Source: Cervus elaphus (lineage: Eukaryota > Chordata > Mammalia > Artiodactyla > Cervidae). Taken from it: a DNA stretch of 64,000 bases. A program made the position numbers and the translations under genes. The stretch is taken from NCBI RefSeq assembly GCF_910594005.1, contig NC_057819.1, positions 123,353,669-123,417,668 of the forward strand, given 5' to 3'. Shown piece by piece: positions 9,109 through 20,600 of the stretch. The stretch's first letter is position 1. Every line of letters begins with the position of its first letter. The notes under the pieces were generated by a model. It did not search any database. It was given only the letters and a program-made list of their open reading frames with translations, and was not told the origin of the DNA.

Positions 9109-10150
9109 GCCCCAGGCGGCCCCTGCCCCCCTTGGAGCCTCTGCTGGTCCTGTCCCTGGCAGCAGCAAGGATGGACTGAGTGGTGGGGACTTTGATCCTG
9201 GCCGTGGTCAGCAGCAGCAGCTTCCAGCGCTTTGGTGCCCCCCTTGCCGCACCCTGCAGGAGCAGGGTGGGATGAGGCCCCTCTCTGGCCCTGGACGGCG
9301 GCGCATCTGTGCACGGCAGCCTGTGCTGCCCTGGGGGCAAGATCTGTCCTGGACACTTGGGTTTGCTGCTAGCCCCTAGGGATGCCCTACAACCCCACCC
9401 CCCACCCCCCGCAGCTGCCCCCTCCGCCCTGGCCCCTGCTGTCAGACTGCTTGGCCCTGCCCATGGTTCCTATGGTGCACTGCAGGCCGCTGTGTCCCCA
9501 CTGCAGGCGAGAGGGCAGGCACAGGCCCGCTGGGACGGCCTCTGCCTGCTTCACCCCTTCTGCCGGTTCAGGGTTTGCTCAGTACAAGAAGAGGTCACCT
9601 GGCTCACGTGTCCCTGCTCCAAGTCGGTGGCTGTTTCCCCTCCACTGAATCAGCTAGACCGTAAGCTCTCCCTTCCTACAGGGCCTGGGCCGGCTCCTGT
9701 CGGTCCCACTGGAGCCCTGCGAAGGGGCCGAGCTGGGCAGCCCGAAAGATGGGGGGCTTTCAGGTCGCAGTCTTGCCGCTGCAGCCCCGTCTGGAGGTGC
9801 CCATGGCTCCCCTCTGCAAGGTAGTGCCCAGCCCTGCCCAGCTGCCAAAGCAATGTGGGTGCACCCCATGGTCAGCATCAGGGGGTTGCCGCTGCAGGAG
9901 TGGGGGCAGTGGGAAGGGGTGGGGCAGCACACGGAGTATTTTTGTAACTGCTGTTGTCAGAGCGAACTGAAATGGGACGCTTTTAAGTTATTGTTGCCAA
10001 AGAGACGTAAAGTTTATTGTTGCTTTTGGGGTGTGGGCGGGGACTTGTTTTGGGGTTTTTGTTTATTAGTTTGAGGCTTAGGATGCTGGTACAATGATCT
10101 TGTTCCTTTTTTGTCTGTTTTTTAAGAGAAATCAAAGCTAAGGAAAAAGC
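9109..10150 (+). other. AATK: AATK 3' UTR and transcript end
   Basis: The exon continues past the stop as UTR. The part from about 9930 to 10148 (GTATTTTTGTAACTGC onward to GAGAAATCAAAGCTAAGG) closely resembles the end of the human AATK mRNA as I recall it. No AATAAA lies just upstream. The end is placed near 10150 because an A-rich stretch is followed by a GT/T-rich block (GCGTGTGGTTCTTTTGG, 10162-10178) typical of a downstream cleavage element. A seed match to miR-338-3p lies at 10083-10089. Confidence 0.7.
10062..10067 (-). terminator. Minus-strand AATAAA inside the AATK 3' UTR
   Basis: The + strand TTTATT reads AATAAA on the - strand; a second copy lies at 10013-10018. They are the nearest canonical signals I found downstream of the distal BAIAP2 exon (11621-11552). 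If used, BAIAP2 and AATK transcripts would overlap at their 3' ends. Use is inferred only. Confidence 0.3.
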
Positions 10151-11551
10151 CTTCATGCTAAGCGTGTGGTTCTTTTGGAGTCTGCAGATGAAGCCCTGGG
10201 CAGAACGAGGCCTGGGCGGGGTGGGGGTGGGGGTTGGGGGGGGGGTCCCTCTAGTCCCTTGTGACCACTGGGTGGGTGCAGGAGGCAGGCCACCCTCTTC
10301 ACTCTGGTGTCCTGGGCACACCTTGGTGAGGGAGACAGTGACCTTGGGCCCCCAGTGTGCCTGGGTGGGGGTGTCTTCCCAGAGCAGGGCAGAGGGACTG
10401 ATGCCTGCAGCCCTCACATCCAGCCTGGTAAGCTGGCCCTGCCTAGGTAAGGCTGAGCAGGGGGACCCCTCTGGGCAGCTCTTCCCCCTTTCCCTCAGCA
10501 CAGGGTGGCGGGAGGAGGGGGTTAGGAGCAAGGTGGGGTGTGAGGAGTTGGGGCACCTGTGCACCCCCACCTCGACCATCTGTCTTAGGACCTCGTGTCG
10601 CTCCACCTGGCCCGCCTCCAGCTTCCGCCAGGTGAGAGACCTCCGGAGCCCCCCCACCCCATCCCGGCTTTGTGTTCTGGGGTGGGGGCAGGCTGAAGGT
10701 GGTGCAGGGCTCCTGAGCACCTCCTTGGAGGGTCTGGGAGGTGAGCGAGCACTGCTTGGGACATCGCCTGAGGTAAGGACTGCTATCAGCAATGTGGTTA
10801 GCTTGGCTGTATTTCAGCCTCAAATGTCAAATACCACGGACCCAGAAAAGTTTCTAAAATCTTGTATTTCAGCTGAAATAGGGAAGCAGCCAGGGCATCA
10901 AGGGGGGAAGCCCACCCAGACGTCCTGGGCCAGGACCGCCTCAATGGCACACAGCTCGGGGACCCAGGACACAGCATTGACCCCCTCCTTGGGGCCAGGG
11001 AGGAGAGGCAGGCCCCTGCAGCCATTTCTGGGTAGGAGTTCGGGTATGGGCAGGGAGAAGCCCCCCAAACTGCCAGTGGGCACAGGGAGACTCAGCAGAG
11101 CCCCAGGCAAGAGTCTGCCAGGAGGTTATGTGTTCTTAATAAATCCGTCTTCTGAGAAAAGGGGCAGACCCGCCGCTCCCCGCGCCCGTGTCCTGCCTGC
11201 AGGCACGCACAGGTGAGTGGCCTCGTGACTGACCGGACAGGGGCTCCCCTTCAGCGACAAGCCGACGGGATGGCCTTCCATGCACCCTGGAGGCTCCCCG
11301 GCCTACACAACAGACATGCCTGGCCTGAAAAGTTGGCCCCAGGGCCAGCCCCCCTCATTCTCCTCAAGCACGGCCCAGGTGCCACCTCCTGACCCTGTGG
11401 CAAGAGCCGGGGTCCAGCCCAGACAAGACTGAGGTGGGGGCAGAAGGGTTTGGAAGGAGGGAATTCTCTAACAGGGAACAAGCCTATTGTAACAAAACAG
11501 GTTACAGGGCAGGGCAGGGGTCCCCTCAGGCGGTGGGCGCAGACGCGGCGG
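10151..11551. other. Convergent interval between AATK and the distal BAIAP2 exon
   Basis: No coding exon was recognised on either strand. It holds a G-rich tract at 10214-10246, the AATAAA at 11138, and presumably the 3' UTR of the longest BAIAP2 isoform on the - strand. A 353-codon + strand frame (10155-11216) has no protein-like composition and overlaps the AATK end. Confidence 0.5.
11138..11143 (+). terminator. Plus-strand AATAAA downstream of AATK
   Basis: A canonical AATAAA lies about 1 kb beyond the likely AATK cleavage site and is followed by CCGTCTTCTG. It could serve read-through AATK transcripts, or be chance. No exon is recognised immediately upstream of it. Confidence 0.3.
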
Positions 11552-11621
11552 TCAGCTGAGGAGTGGGGCAGACCTGTCGTTGGTCACTGTCGGCTTTAGC
11601 TGGACGCTGGCGAAGGGGTTC
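11552..11621 (-). CDS. BAIAP2: BAIAP2 alternative last coding exon, NPFASVQ...SAPLLS end
   Basis: The acceptor is CTCTCCCCAG. The split codon AG|G gives Arg, then NPFASVQLKPTVTNDR and SAPLLS with TGA at 11554-11552. NPF is a potential EH-domain ligand. This matches the known mammalian isoform of about 534 residues. A further human isoform splices within this exon to a longer tail (CDLSAQGPEG...); I could not find a matching exon in the window. Confidence 0.92.
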
Positions 11622-14600
11622 CTGGGGAGAGGAGAGAAGAGCTGTTTCAGTGGTTTTCAGGAGAGGCGCTGAGTGCTGCCCCATGGCTGTGGACAGCACC
11701 CAACCCCACCCCCGGTCAGCCTCCCAGCTCAGAGCTGGGGGTGGTGGAGGCCAGTGGCAAGAGCCAGGAACTGGCCCCGCCTGCAAGGCCAGCTGAGCCC
11801 CAGTGCACCACCCTCTGCTCCCAAAACCTGTCCTGCCTCGAACCGCAGACCCTTCCAGGGCAGGGTGGGTTGGCGTAGGGAGCCCTCTGCTCCCTCCACA
11901 TGTGCCCCAGTCCTTTCTTTGTGGCCTGAGGCAGCCCCCCATGAGCTGCATCTGAGCTCAGTGTGCAGAACCCCCTGCAAGGCCCAGTGTCCCCCCCGCC
12001 ACCTGCCTGAGCAGCACCTGAGCCCGTCTGCAAGGACATGGCCATCGACACACAGACAGCTCAGCAGAGCGCACAAGCCCGGCCCATGCAGCCCGGGGGC
12101 CCGGAGTGGCCGGCCCCACACCCACACGACAGACAGAAGGCGCAGGCACAGTCGTGGCGAAGGGGCTGGCAGGGGTGGACGCCCACAGCCCCTGCAGAGG
12201 GGCCGACGGTCTCCTCAGAGAGGAGCCGTGTCCACCCCTGGGTGCTGAGATGGCGGCGGACGGACAGACAGATGTGCCAGACAAGGGGCTGAGACAGAAC
12301 GAGGGGAGCACACGGTGGGGCCGGCATCTGGCCTCAAGCTCACAGAGGCCGCTCCTCCTCGCATTCCCAGTGGGCTCAGAGGACCCCCCGGGGCGGGACG
12401 ACACAGGACAGCAGGCAGTGCCGGGGTGACAGCACAGATGGCACGGAGGACACAGAGGGCTCAGCACGAACGGAGCCGTTACCTGGGGCGGCAGTGGCCT
12501 CCGGCGTGGCCGGGCGTCCGTGGGAGCTGGGCAGGCACTCCATCTAGGTGCCCAGGAAGGGAGCACGAGGAGGGGCACCCTCGTGTTCGCCTGAGGACCT
12601 GGCACTTTCTGAAACACTGAGGCACGTTGGACTCAGCTGTTTAAGGGACAACTAGGGAGAAGAGGCCGACACAGCACAGCGTGGCTTCCGCGTCTCCAAG
12701 ACGCTGCCCGACAGTTGGCAGCACCCACGTCGGTCTCGGTTCCACCCCTGCCTTGGCCCATCTGCACCCAGCTGGTGGGGCCGTGGGCTCCCTCCCTCAG
12801 GGCCTCGCTGGTCTCCTTGGTTCTGGTCTGTGCAGATATGCTTCGGGCAGGGACTGCCTGGCAGTTCTGCTGTGACCAGGGTCATGGCCCCTGGGACAGG
12901 GTGCAAGGCAGCCATGGGGGCTGCTGCCCTGATGGGACTCTGGTCCTGGAAGAGGACTCTATGTCCTTGGCTGTCCCCAGCCAGGGTCAGGGCAGGCGGT
13001 CCCGGGGAGCCTAGAAGTGGGGCAGGTTTGTCCATCCAGAGCTGGGGACCCAGCAGAAGTGGGGACCCAGAGAAGGGAGGATGGCACATGTGCTGATCAG
13101 AGTGGGGGGCAGAAGGGTGCACTGGCCAAGTGTGTCCCGACACACCTACAGTCTCATCAGAAAGGGTCGGTGACCAGCCTTATATAAGTCAACGAAGTTA
13201 GAATGCACCCTCACACACTATACAAAAACAAAACTCAAAATGGTTTAAAGACTTAAATATAAGACATGACACCATAAAACTCCGAGAAGAAAACATAGGC
13301 AAAATATTCTGATATAAACCATACCAATGTTTTCTTAGTCTCCCAAGGCAACAGAAGCAATAGCAAAAACAAATCAATGGGACCTAATCAAACTTACCAA
13401 CTTTTGCACAAAGGAAACCGTAAACAGACAACCTACGGGCTGGGAGAAAACATCTGCAAATGATGTGACTGACAAGGGCTTAACTTCCAAAATATACGAG
13501 CAGCTCATGTACCTCAACAACAAAAAAACAACCCAATCAATAAAATGGACAGAAGACCTAAGTAGATGTTTGTCCAAAGAAGACACACAGATGGCCAAGA
13601 GACATGAGCAAAGATGCTCAACATCACTAATTATTAGAGAAATGCAAATCAAAACTACACTGAGGTACCAACCTCACTAAGAAGTCTACAAGTAAGAAAT
13701 GGTAGAGTGAAATTGGTACGGACACTATGGGAAACAGTATGGAGGCTCCTCAAAAAACTAAACTAGAGTTGCCATGTGATCTAGTAATCCCACTCCTGAG
13801 CATATATCCCAAGGAAACTGGAATTCAAAAAGATACACGGACCCCCTATGTTCATAGCAGTACTATTCACAATAGCCAAGACACAGAAAAACCCAAATGT
13901 CCACTGACAGATGAATGAATTAAAAATGATTATATATACAATGGAATATTACTCAGTCATAAAAAAGAATGGAATAATGCTATTTTGCAGCAACATGAAT
14001 AGACCTAGAAATTATACTAAGTAAATCAGAAAGACATGTCATATGATACCACTTGTAAGTAGAATTAAAAAAATGATACAAATGAATTTACCTACAAAAG
14101 AGAAATAGACTCACAGAGAACAGAGGTGTGGTTGCCAAGGGGGAGGAGGGATGGATCCAGAGTTTGGGATTAAGTTGAAAATTATTATTTACAGAATGGA
14201 TAAACAAGGTCCTACAGTAGCGCAGGCAATTAAGTATCCTATGGTAAACTATCAAAAAAGAATATAAAAAAGAATATATATGTATAAATTAATCACTTTG
14301 CTATATGACAGAAATTAACACAGCACTATAAATCAACTACACTTCAATTTAAAAAAAGGATTGGTGGCAAACCCACATTGTCACCTGCACCAGGAAGATC
14401 TTCCCCAAGAGGCTGCCTGGCTCTGAGCCACACTGTCTTTATCTCCTTGCCCGAAACAGCGTGACCGTGGAAGCGTGTGCCGTGTACAGCCTGCAGGGAA
14501 AACAGTGTGACCGTGGAAGCGTGTGCCGTGTACAGCCTGCAGGGAAAACAGTGTGACCGTGGAAGCGTGTGCCGTGTACAGCCTGCAGGGAAAAGTGTGA

Positions 14601-17600
14601 CCGTGGAAGCGTGTGCCGTGTACAGCCTGCAGGGAAAACAGCGTGACCGTGGAAGCGTGTGCCGTGTACAGCCTGCAGGGAAAACAGTGTGACCGTGGAA
14701 GCGTGTGCCGTGTACACCCTGCAAGGTTAGAGGAAGCAGGTGGCTGCTGCAATTGCTCCAGGCCTCTGGAGCAACTCTCTCCTGCAAGCCCTGGCCAGAG
14801 ACCCCGGGGTGGGACACCCCTACCCTTCAGCACCAGAGGAAAGGGCAAGGCCCCCATGGGTGCCCACTACCTTCTGGAACATTCTGTGAAAGAACAAGCT
14901 TATAAGCCATTCCAAGAACACATTAGTGACCCAGGGTGGGTGGCTGGGGTCAATGGTGGGATGACAGAACAGGACAAGATTTGGACTGGGGCCACTGTTG
15001 ATCTTCCTGTCCTGCAAATGTCTGTCACGGCCAGGGGCGGATGCTGGGGCCAGTCAAGAGCAGACCACCCAGACATGGAACAAGCGCCTCTTAACCCAAA
15101 CGGGAGATGTCGGAGTGTGTGAGGGTCAGAGCTGTCAGGATGCCAGGGCTCTTCCCCCAAGGAGGGCCACGAGGCACTCTGGCAGAGGAACAGGGGCTGG
15201 GTTCTGTCCCCCTCCTGAGCAGGGACATGGGGACAGTGGCAGCTTTTATATGGAATCCATTTGCATTCTTGGATGGGGGCAGGCCTGAAGTCCTGGGTGT
15301 GGTGAAGGCAGGAGTGAGCCAGCTCCCTGCCCCTTGTCCCCACTGCCCAGTCCTCTGCAGACCGCCTGGCCTGACAGGGTGGGACCCTTGCAGCCGAGCA
15401 GCGTTCGGGTTCAGCCTCCCGAAGACGTTGGTCACTGAGGATTTGGGGGAATCGCCTTGGGCTATCTTCTGAATCCACTTCTTGAATGAGAAAGGGGGTG
15501 GTTCTGAGAACACCCAGGCAGCATGAAGTGCAGCTTGTACCCTGGAGCGACTCCGGAGCAGGAGGCATGGAGGGCAGTTACAGCGTGTATTCCAACTTGG
15601 CCCAGACGTTTTCCTCCTACCACGTGTCTTCCATAGCTTCAGAACGTCGGCCCTTCTGGACTTGATTTGGTCTCTTCCCCAGAGCTGTGAGCTTGGGCAA
15701 AGCTGAACAAGGTCCCGCAGCCAACCAGCAGTGCCTTGTGACACCCCTGCCCTGGGAGAACCACCAGGACAGGCAGGCCCCGCGGCCGCTGTGCTGTGTG
15801 CTCCCCAGTCCACCGTGCCCCCGGGGCTCTGCTCCAGGCAGAGGCCACACCAGCCTCCCTGGGCCTTCACCCCCTTTCAGTACCTCCAGGGGAACAGATC
15901 TGCTGGGCCCTGATAACTCAGAGGGACCACAGGGGCAGCAGAGTGGGGGCTGCTCGGCTGGGGGCAGGAGATGCAGGTGTCTCAGAGCATCTCGTCACGG
16001 GAGGGACAGAGGCAGGGGAGAAGGAGGGCCCAGGATGCTCGCGCTAAGCCGGCGTCCAAGTAATTTTCCCCCACACCGTGATCTGAGGAGCACTCGTCTC
16101 CAGTTATCCAGGAATCACACTGCAGCTCAGGAGAAGGGTAGCAACATAAATAAACAAACACCAAACAACAGATAAACTACTTGTGGTTCAGTAGTTAGGA
16201 CTCTGCACTCCCACAGCCAGGGGCCTGGGTTCGATCTCTGGATGGGGAACCAAGATCTCACAAGCCACGCAGTGTGGCCAAAACCAAACCCAAAACCAAA
16301 CCCAACAAAGGCAGCAAAGAAGAGGGAGGGTCCAGGCCCTGCTAGAGTGGCCCGGCTGCCCAAAGGGAGGTCAGCGTCACGGTGACAAGCAAGGGGGTGA
16401 AGGGACTGCCGTCTTTGTAAAGGGCCATGTGCCAGCTTCACGCGGCAATCTTCCCAGGGAGCGGGGTTGGGGTGGGATGGGGGGAGCAGCACGGCCCTGA
16501 CCCAGGCACAGGCGCCCAGAGCGGTGGGCTCTCCCCACCTGGCTGCCGGTGCTTGCTTTCCAGGGGCACCAGGGAAAGGACCATCACCAAGTGGGAGTTA
16601 GAGGTGGCCACTGGGGCGGAAGCTGGAAAGCCTGACGTAGCCCCTCGGCCACGTTAGGGCAGAGGGGAGGTGTGCGTGGGCACGACGGGCAGCAGAGCCA
16701 CCAACTGCTGGGCAGAGGTGTGAGCCTGCTCCCCCGCGCGTTCCTGTGGCCCTCTCCACAGCCATGGCACTGTCCCCAGACCCATCCTGGTCCCTAGCCC
16801 TCGAGGGGCTTTAATACTCACCAGCCCAGGAGCCAGCCAGGCCAGGTTCAGATCCACGCCCAGAGACTGGTCTGAAGGGCACTCAGCCCAAGGAGCCCAA
16901 AGCCAGCCTGGCAGCTGATCACCAGGCTCCACCCCGATTGTGGCCAAAGCACCCAGCAGAGGCACAGGGAACCCAGACAGAGGGCCAGGCCAGACCCGCC
17001 AGCTTCCAGAGAGAGGAAACCCGAGAGGCCAAGGACAGGTCCAAGGGAAGCGAAGGCTGGAGCCGAGAGCGGAGGCAGGCTCAGCAGACCCCAGACCCTG
17101 CTCTGGCCCGGGTCAGAGGGTCTCCGGAGCTGCTGGGAACACAGGCTGACCAGCACAAGAAAACCAGGGCAACTTACTAACTCTAGTCAGGGGCCGCTCA
17201 AAATCTGGCCACTTCCACATCGGCACTGCAAGGAAACACAAGGCTTGGTTGGTGCAGGTAGAGGGGTGGGAGCACTGAGGACCCCGAGGGGACGCAAGCT
17301 GGACGGAGGATGAGGGCTCCTGGCAGTTAGGCACGTTGCCTGGAGCCAGACCCACTGAACGCAGGGCAGAGCTGGTTGTCCAGCCCTGGGAGAGCATCCC
17401 AGGATCAAGCCCACGTGACTCTCACTGGGGCAGGGGCCTCCCCAGCTGCGCCCAGGGAGAGCCATGTGGGCCAATGCTATCTGCACCTCATTCTGTCGGC
17501 GAGGTGGCCAGGCAGGCACACAGCCCAGAAGCACGCAGCAGGGCTGGAAGGAGGCGCCACACTCAACTGGATGCAATAAATAAAACTTTTATTCAAACAA

Positions 17601-20600
17601 CTGCAGTACAGGGCACAATTCAGATTAAAAAAAAAAAGGGAAAGGAAACAGGAAAAATATTTTCAGCACTTTACATCTTCATACAAGTTTTGCGGTTTTG
17701 TGTCTACATTCATCCATTGAGCATGGAATCCCCTGGATTTGAGATCTTTTAGCAAAATTAGAACACCAACATAGAAGGTTCTTTTTTTTTTTTTTTTACA
17801 AAGGTCCGTGTTCTGGCTTTGTTTTCTCCTTAAATTATAAAACAGGGTCTGTCTGCGTCTTGAGCTGCTTCTCTCATACACGCTACCAGGCACGTCCTAG
17901 TCCACAGGAGGGGGCGGGAGGGTTTGGCTAAATCACATCAGAAAAAGGTCCACAGCTTCACGGGGGCTCCTGCGGTGGGAAGGGCGGAGCGGCTGTGCCC
18001 TCGCTCACTTCCCAGATTCAAGGCGTGAAGGGCAACACCAGGAGCCACTGGGTCCAGCGTGTCTGCTTCTGAAGCCACCGAGACACACGAGAGCGTTTAG
18101 GGAGGACGGGACGGGCGCAGGGGGGCGCCCGGAGCCACCCTCACTCTGTCACGGGCGGGTCAGAGAAACGATTTCCAGAACACGTGGGGGCGGGGGTGGT
18201 CTCTGGAGGTCTTTGGAATGTCCGAGTGCGGCCGGGCCCCCTCTCCGCCAGTGCCCTGTGCGGTCACGGCCATGGTGCCCGAGGCTGGCACCGCGCTCTG
18301 GTCTGCACATTGTTCAGCGGCGTCAGGGACCAGGGAGCCGTCAGGGGCCCGGCGGGCGGGCGGGCGGGGCCGGGGCCTCCCTCACAGGAGCGGCCAGCTT
18401 CCTCAGGAGGCCCCCCCGGCTTGGCCCCAGCCCCTCTCTGGGTGCAGCCTGGAGGGGCGCCCCCAAGGTCCAGAGCCTCTCGGAGCCCCCAGCACCCCCC
18501 TCTCCCGACACAGGTGCCAGTGTGCGCTGGGGGGTCGGATGCGAGATAACAGTACGTACACCGGAGTCCATGCATATCTGTTTTTGTTGTTCAGGAAAAA
18601 AAAAAGTCCTTTTCCTGTTTTTCATCTTTTTGTTGTTTTTTTTTTTTGAATTTTTCTTTTTCTTCAAACTTTAGACCTGGCTCATGGTGAGCCTTCAAAG
18701 AGGGACAGCGCATCGTGAGTACGGCGGTGGAAGGGGGGCTGCGGCGAGGACGCCCTGCCCGCGCTGCCTGGCGGCAGGCCCCGCCTGGCGGGACACACGG
18801 GGAGCGGGGGGCGGGTGTGTAAACACGGGGAGCGGGTATGGGGCAGCACCATGGACCCTGGGGGATCACAGAGTCTGGGGTCACCAACCGAAAGGCGGGG
18901 AGTGGGCAAGTGGGAAAGAAAAACGACGGAGGAAGAAACCAACGAGAGCGGAGGAGGAAACCGATGGAGACAGACAGACGGGGGCGGGGGCGGCGGGGCT
19001 CTTCGAGCGGCTGCCCGGTCAGCGTCCTCACACTGTGGACACCAGCGTGCCGCTGCCGCTGCGAACAAAGCAGAGGACAGCTGCCGGGCCACACGCGTCC
19101 CCGCGGCCGGCCAGCTGGCCCTCAGGAAGCAGGGGCGGGAACCCCCAGAGCCTGGGCCAGGGCGGAGCCCCCGTCAGGGGCACAGGGGGCAGACGAGCCC
19201 CCCGCCTGGCCGCCAGGAAAGAGCTGGGCCACAGAGCAACCAGCCAAGGGGTTGCGTGGCGGCGGCGGGCAGCCCGGAGGCCTCCCCAGGAGAGAATGAG
19301 AGGCCCGAGAGCGGCTGCAGTGGGTCCCTGGCTCCAGCCTGGGCACAGGGCCAGGCCTGGCTCCCACCCACCCACAAGGGGAGCGTGAAGGCAGCTCCGG
19401 GAGGGGCCGCTTCCCCCAACAGGTGATATCCAGGGACCCCCAGCTGCTGCCAGGGGTCAGGGCATCCTGCACTGAGGGCCATGCCCTACAGAGCGGACTG
19501 GGGAGGGCGCAGCGGGGTGAGGGTCAGAGACCAGGCGCCCCAGGCCCCGCTCACTGTCTGGGAGTGGAGACACTGTGGTCTCCAGCCCAGCCCCAACCAA
19601 GCAGGCCTGGGAGAGGGACCACCCGACTCCAGCTTCCGGTGGGACGGCTCCCCACCGCCCACAGCTCCCGAAGATGAGTCTGAAAATCTCTTACCTGCTC
19701 ATGGCCCGTGCCCCATAATCATCCAGACCCTGGTGAGGAAGACAGAAGCAGGTCAGGTTGGGGAGCCAGGGGCTGAGGCAGGGTCTGCAGGACGGGGGCC
19801 CCTCCTGACCCCAGGGTGTGTGATGCTGCCTGCGGCTGAGAACATGAAGGGCCCCTCCCACCCCCAGCAGGGCCCTCCCTGATTCACAGGGATGTCTCCT
19901 CATCTGGCCAGTGGCCGACAGAGAGCTCACACAAGACAGGTCACCTGATGACCCCCTTCCGCACATGTTCCCTGTGGCCCTTCAGCTGTGCGGGTCATGT
20001 GATTAAAAACCTGGCACGTAAGGGTTTCCTGGGGAACCCAGAGCCTGAAACCGTGGAGGGTGGATAGTGGAGGGTGGGGTCTGGGTGGGGAAGCTGGGCT
20101 GGCAGAGGCTGATGCAGGGAAGGCAGCCTGCCTCACGCAAGCCTGTGCTGGACCCTGGGCCAAGCATTCCCCTGAGCCCCAACATGCCCACTGTATAGCT
20201 GCCTGGCCCCAAAGAAGCTGCTGCCCCAAAGCCACTGAGGGGTACTGGGGACACCCTCCTCAGCTCTCTCAGCCTCAAAACCAAGTCCAAAGACTGGGCT
20301 GCAAGAGCGGCAAGCAGTGGTCAGACCCCTCCAGGCCTGGCCAGCTGTGCCATGGGGCCTGTTAGGGCTGGAGAGGGACTGGGGTGTCTTGCAGGCCGGC
20401 CCCATGACCCCTGAGGTGCCATGCCTCCCCAAGGCTGGATCAGTCTTGCCCTCCCTGCCATTCGCCCTGACCCAGCCTCACCATCTCCAAAATGTTCCAT
20501 CCAAAGGCCCAGCCACACCACCCGGCCTTGCCCCACCCACCACCTAAGTCATCTTAAATCACGTCTTCCCTGGGCCTAATCATCAATTCTCTGAAGACAC

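Noticed and set aside
13465..13918. Short frames in the L1 fragment resembling reverse-transcriptase C-terminal text
   Set aside because: The L1 is 5' truncated and its ORF2 frame is interrupted, so it is not a functional gene.
14344..15122. Repetitive small proteins in several frames (Cys/Thr-rich, such as MPCTACREN)
   Set aside because: They arise from the 46-bp minisatellite. Since 46 is not a multiple of 3 every copy is read in a new frame, so no protein is being conserved.
16178..16280. A possible tRNA gene with a GGTTCGAT B box (and a similar one near 57110)
   Set aside because: These are tRNA-derived heads of ruminant SINEs. Flanking SINE bodies and tails are present and the cloverleaf is degenerate.
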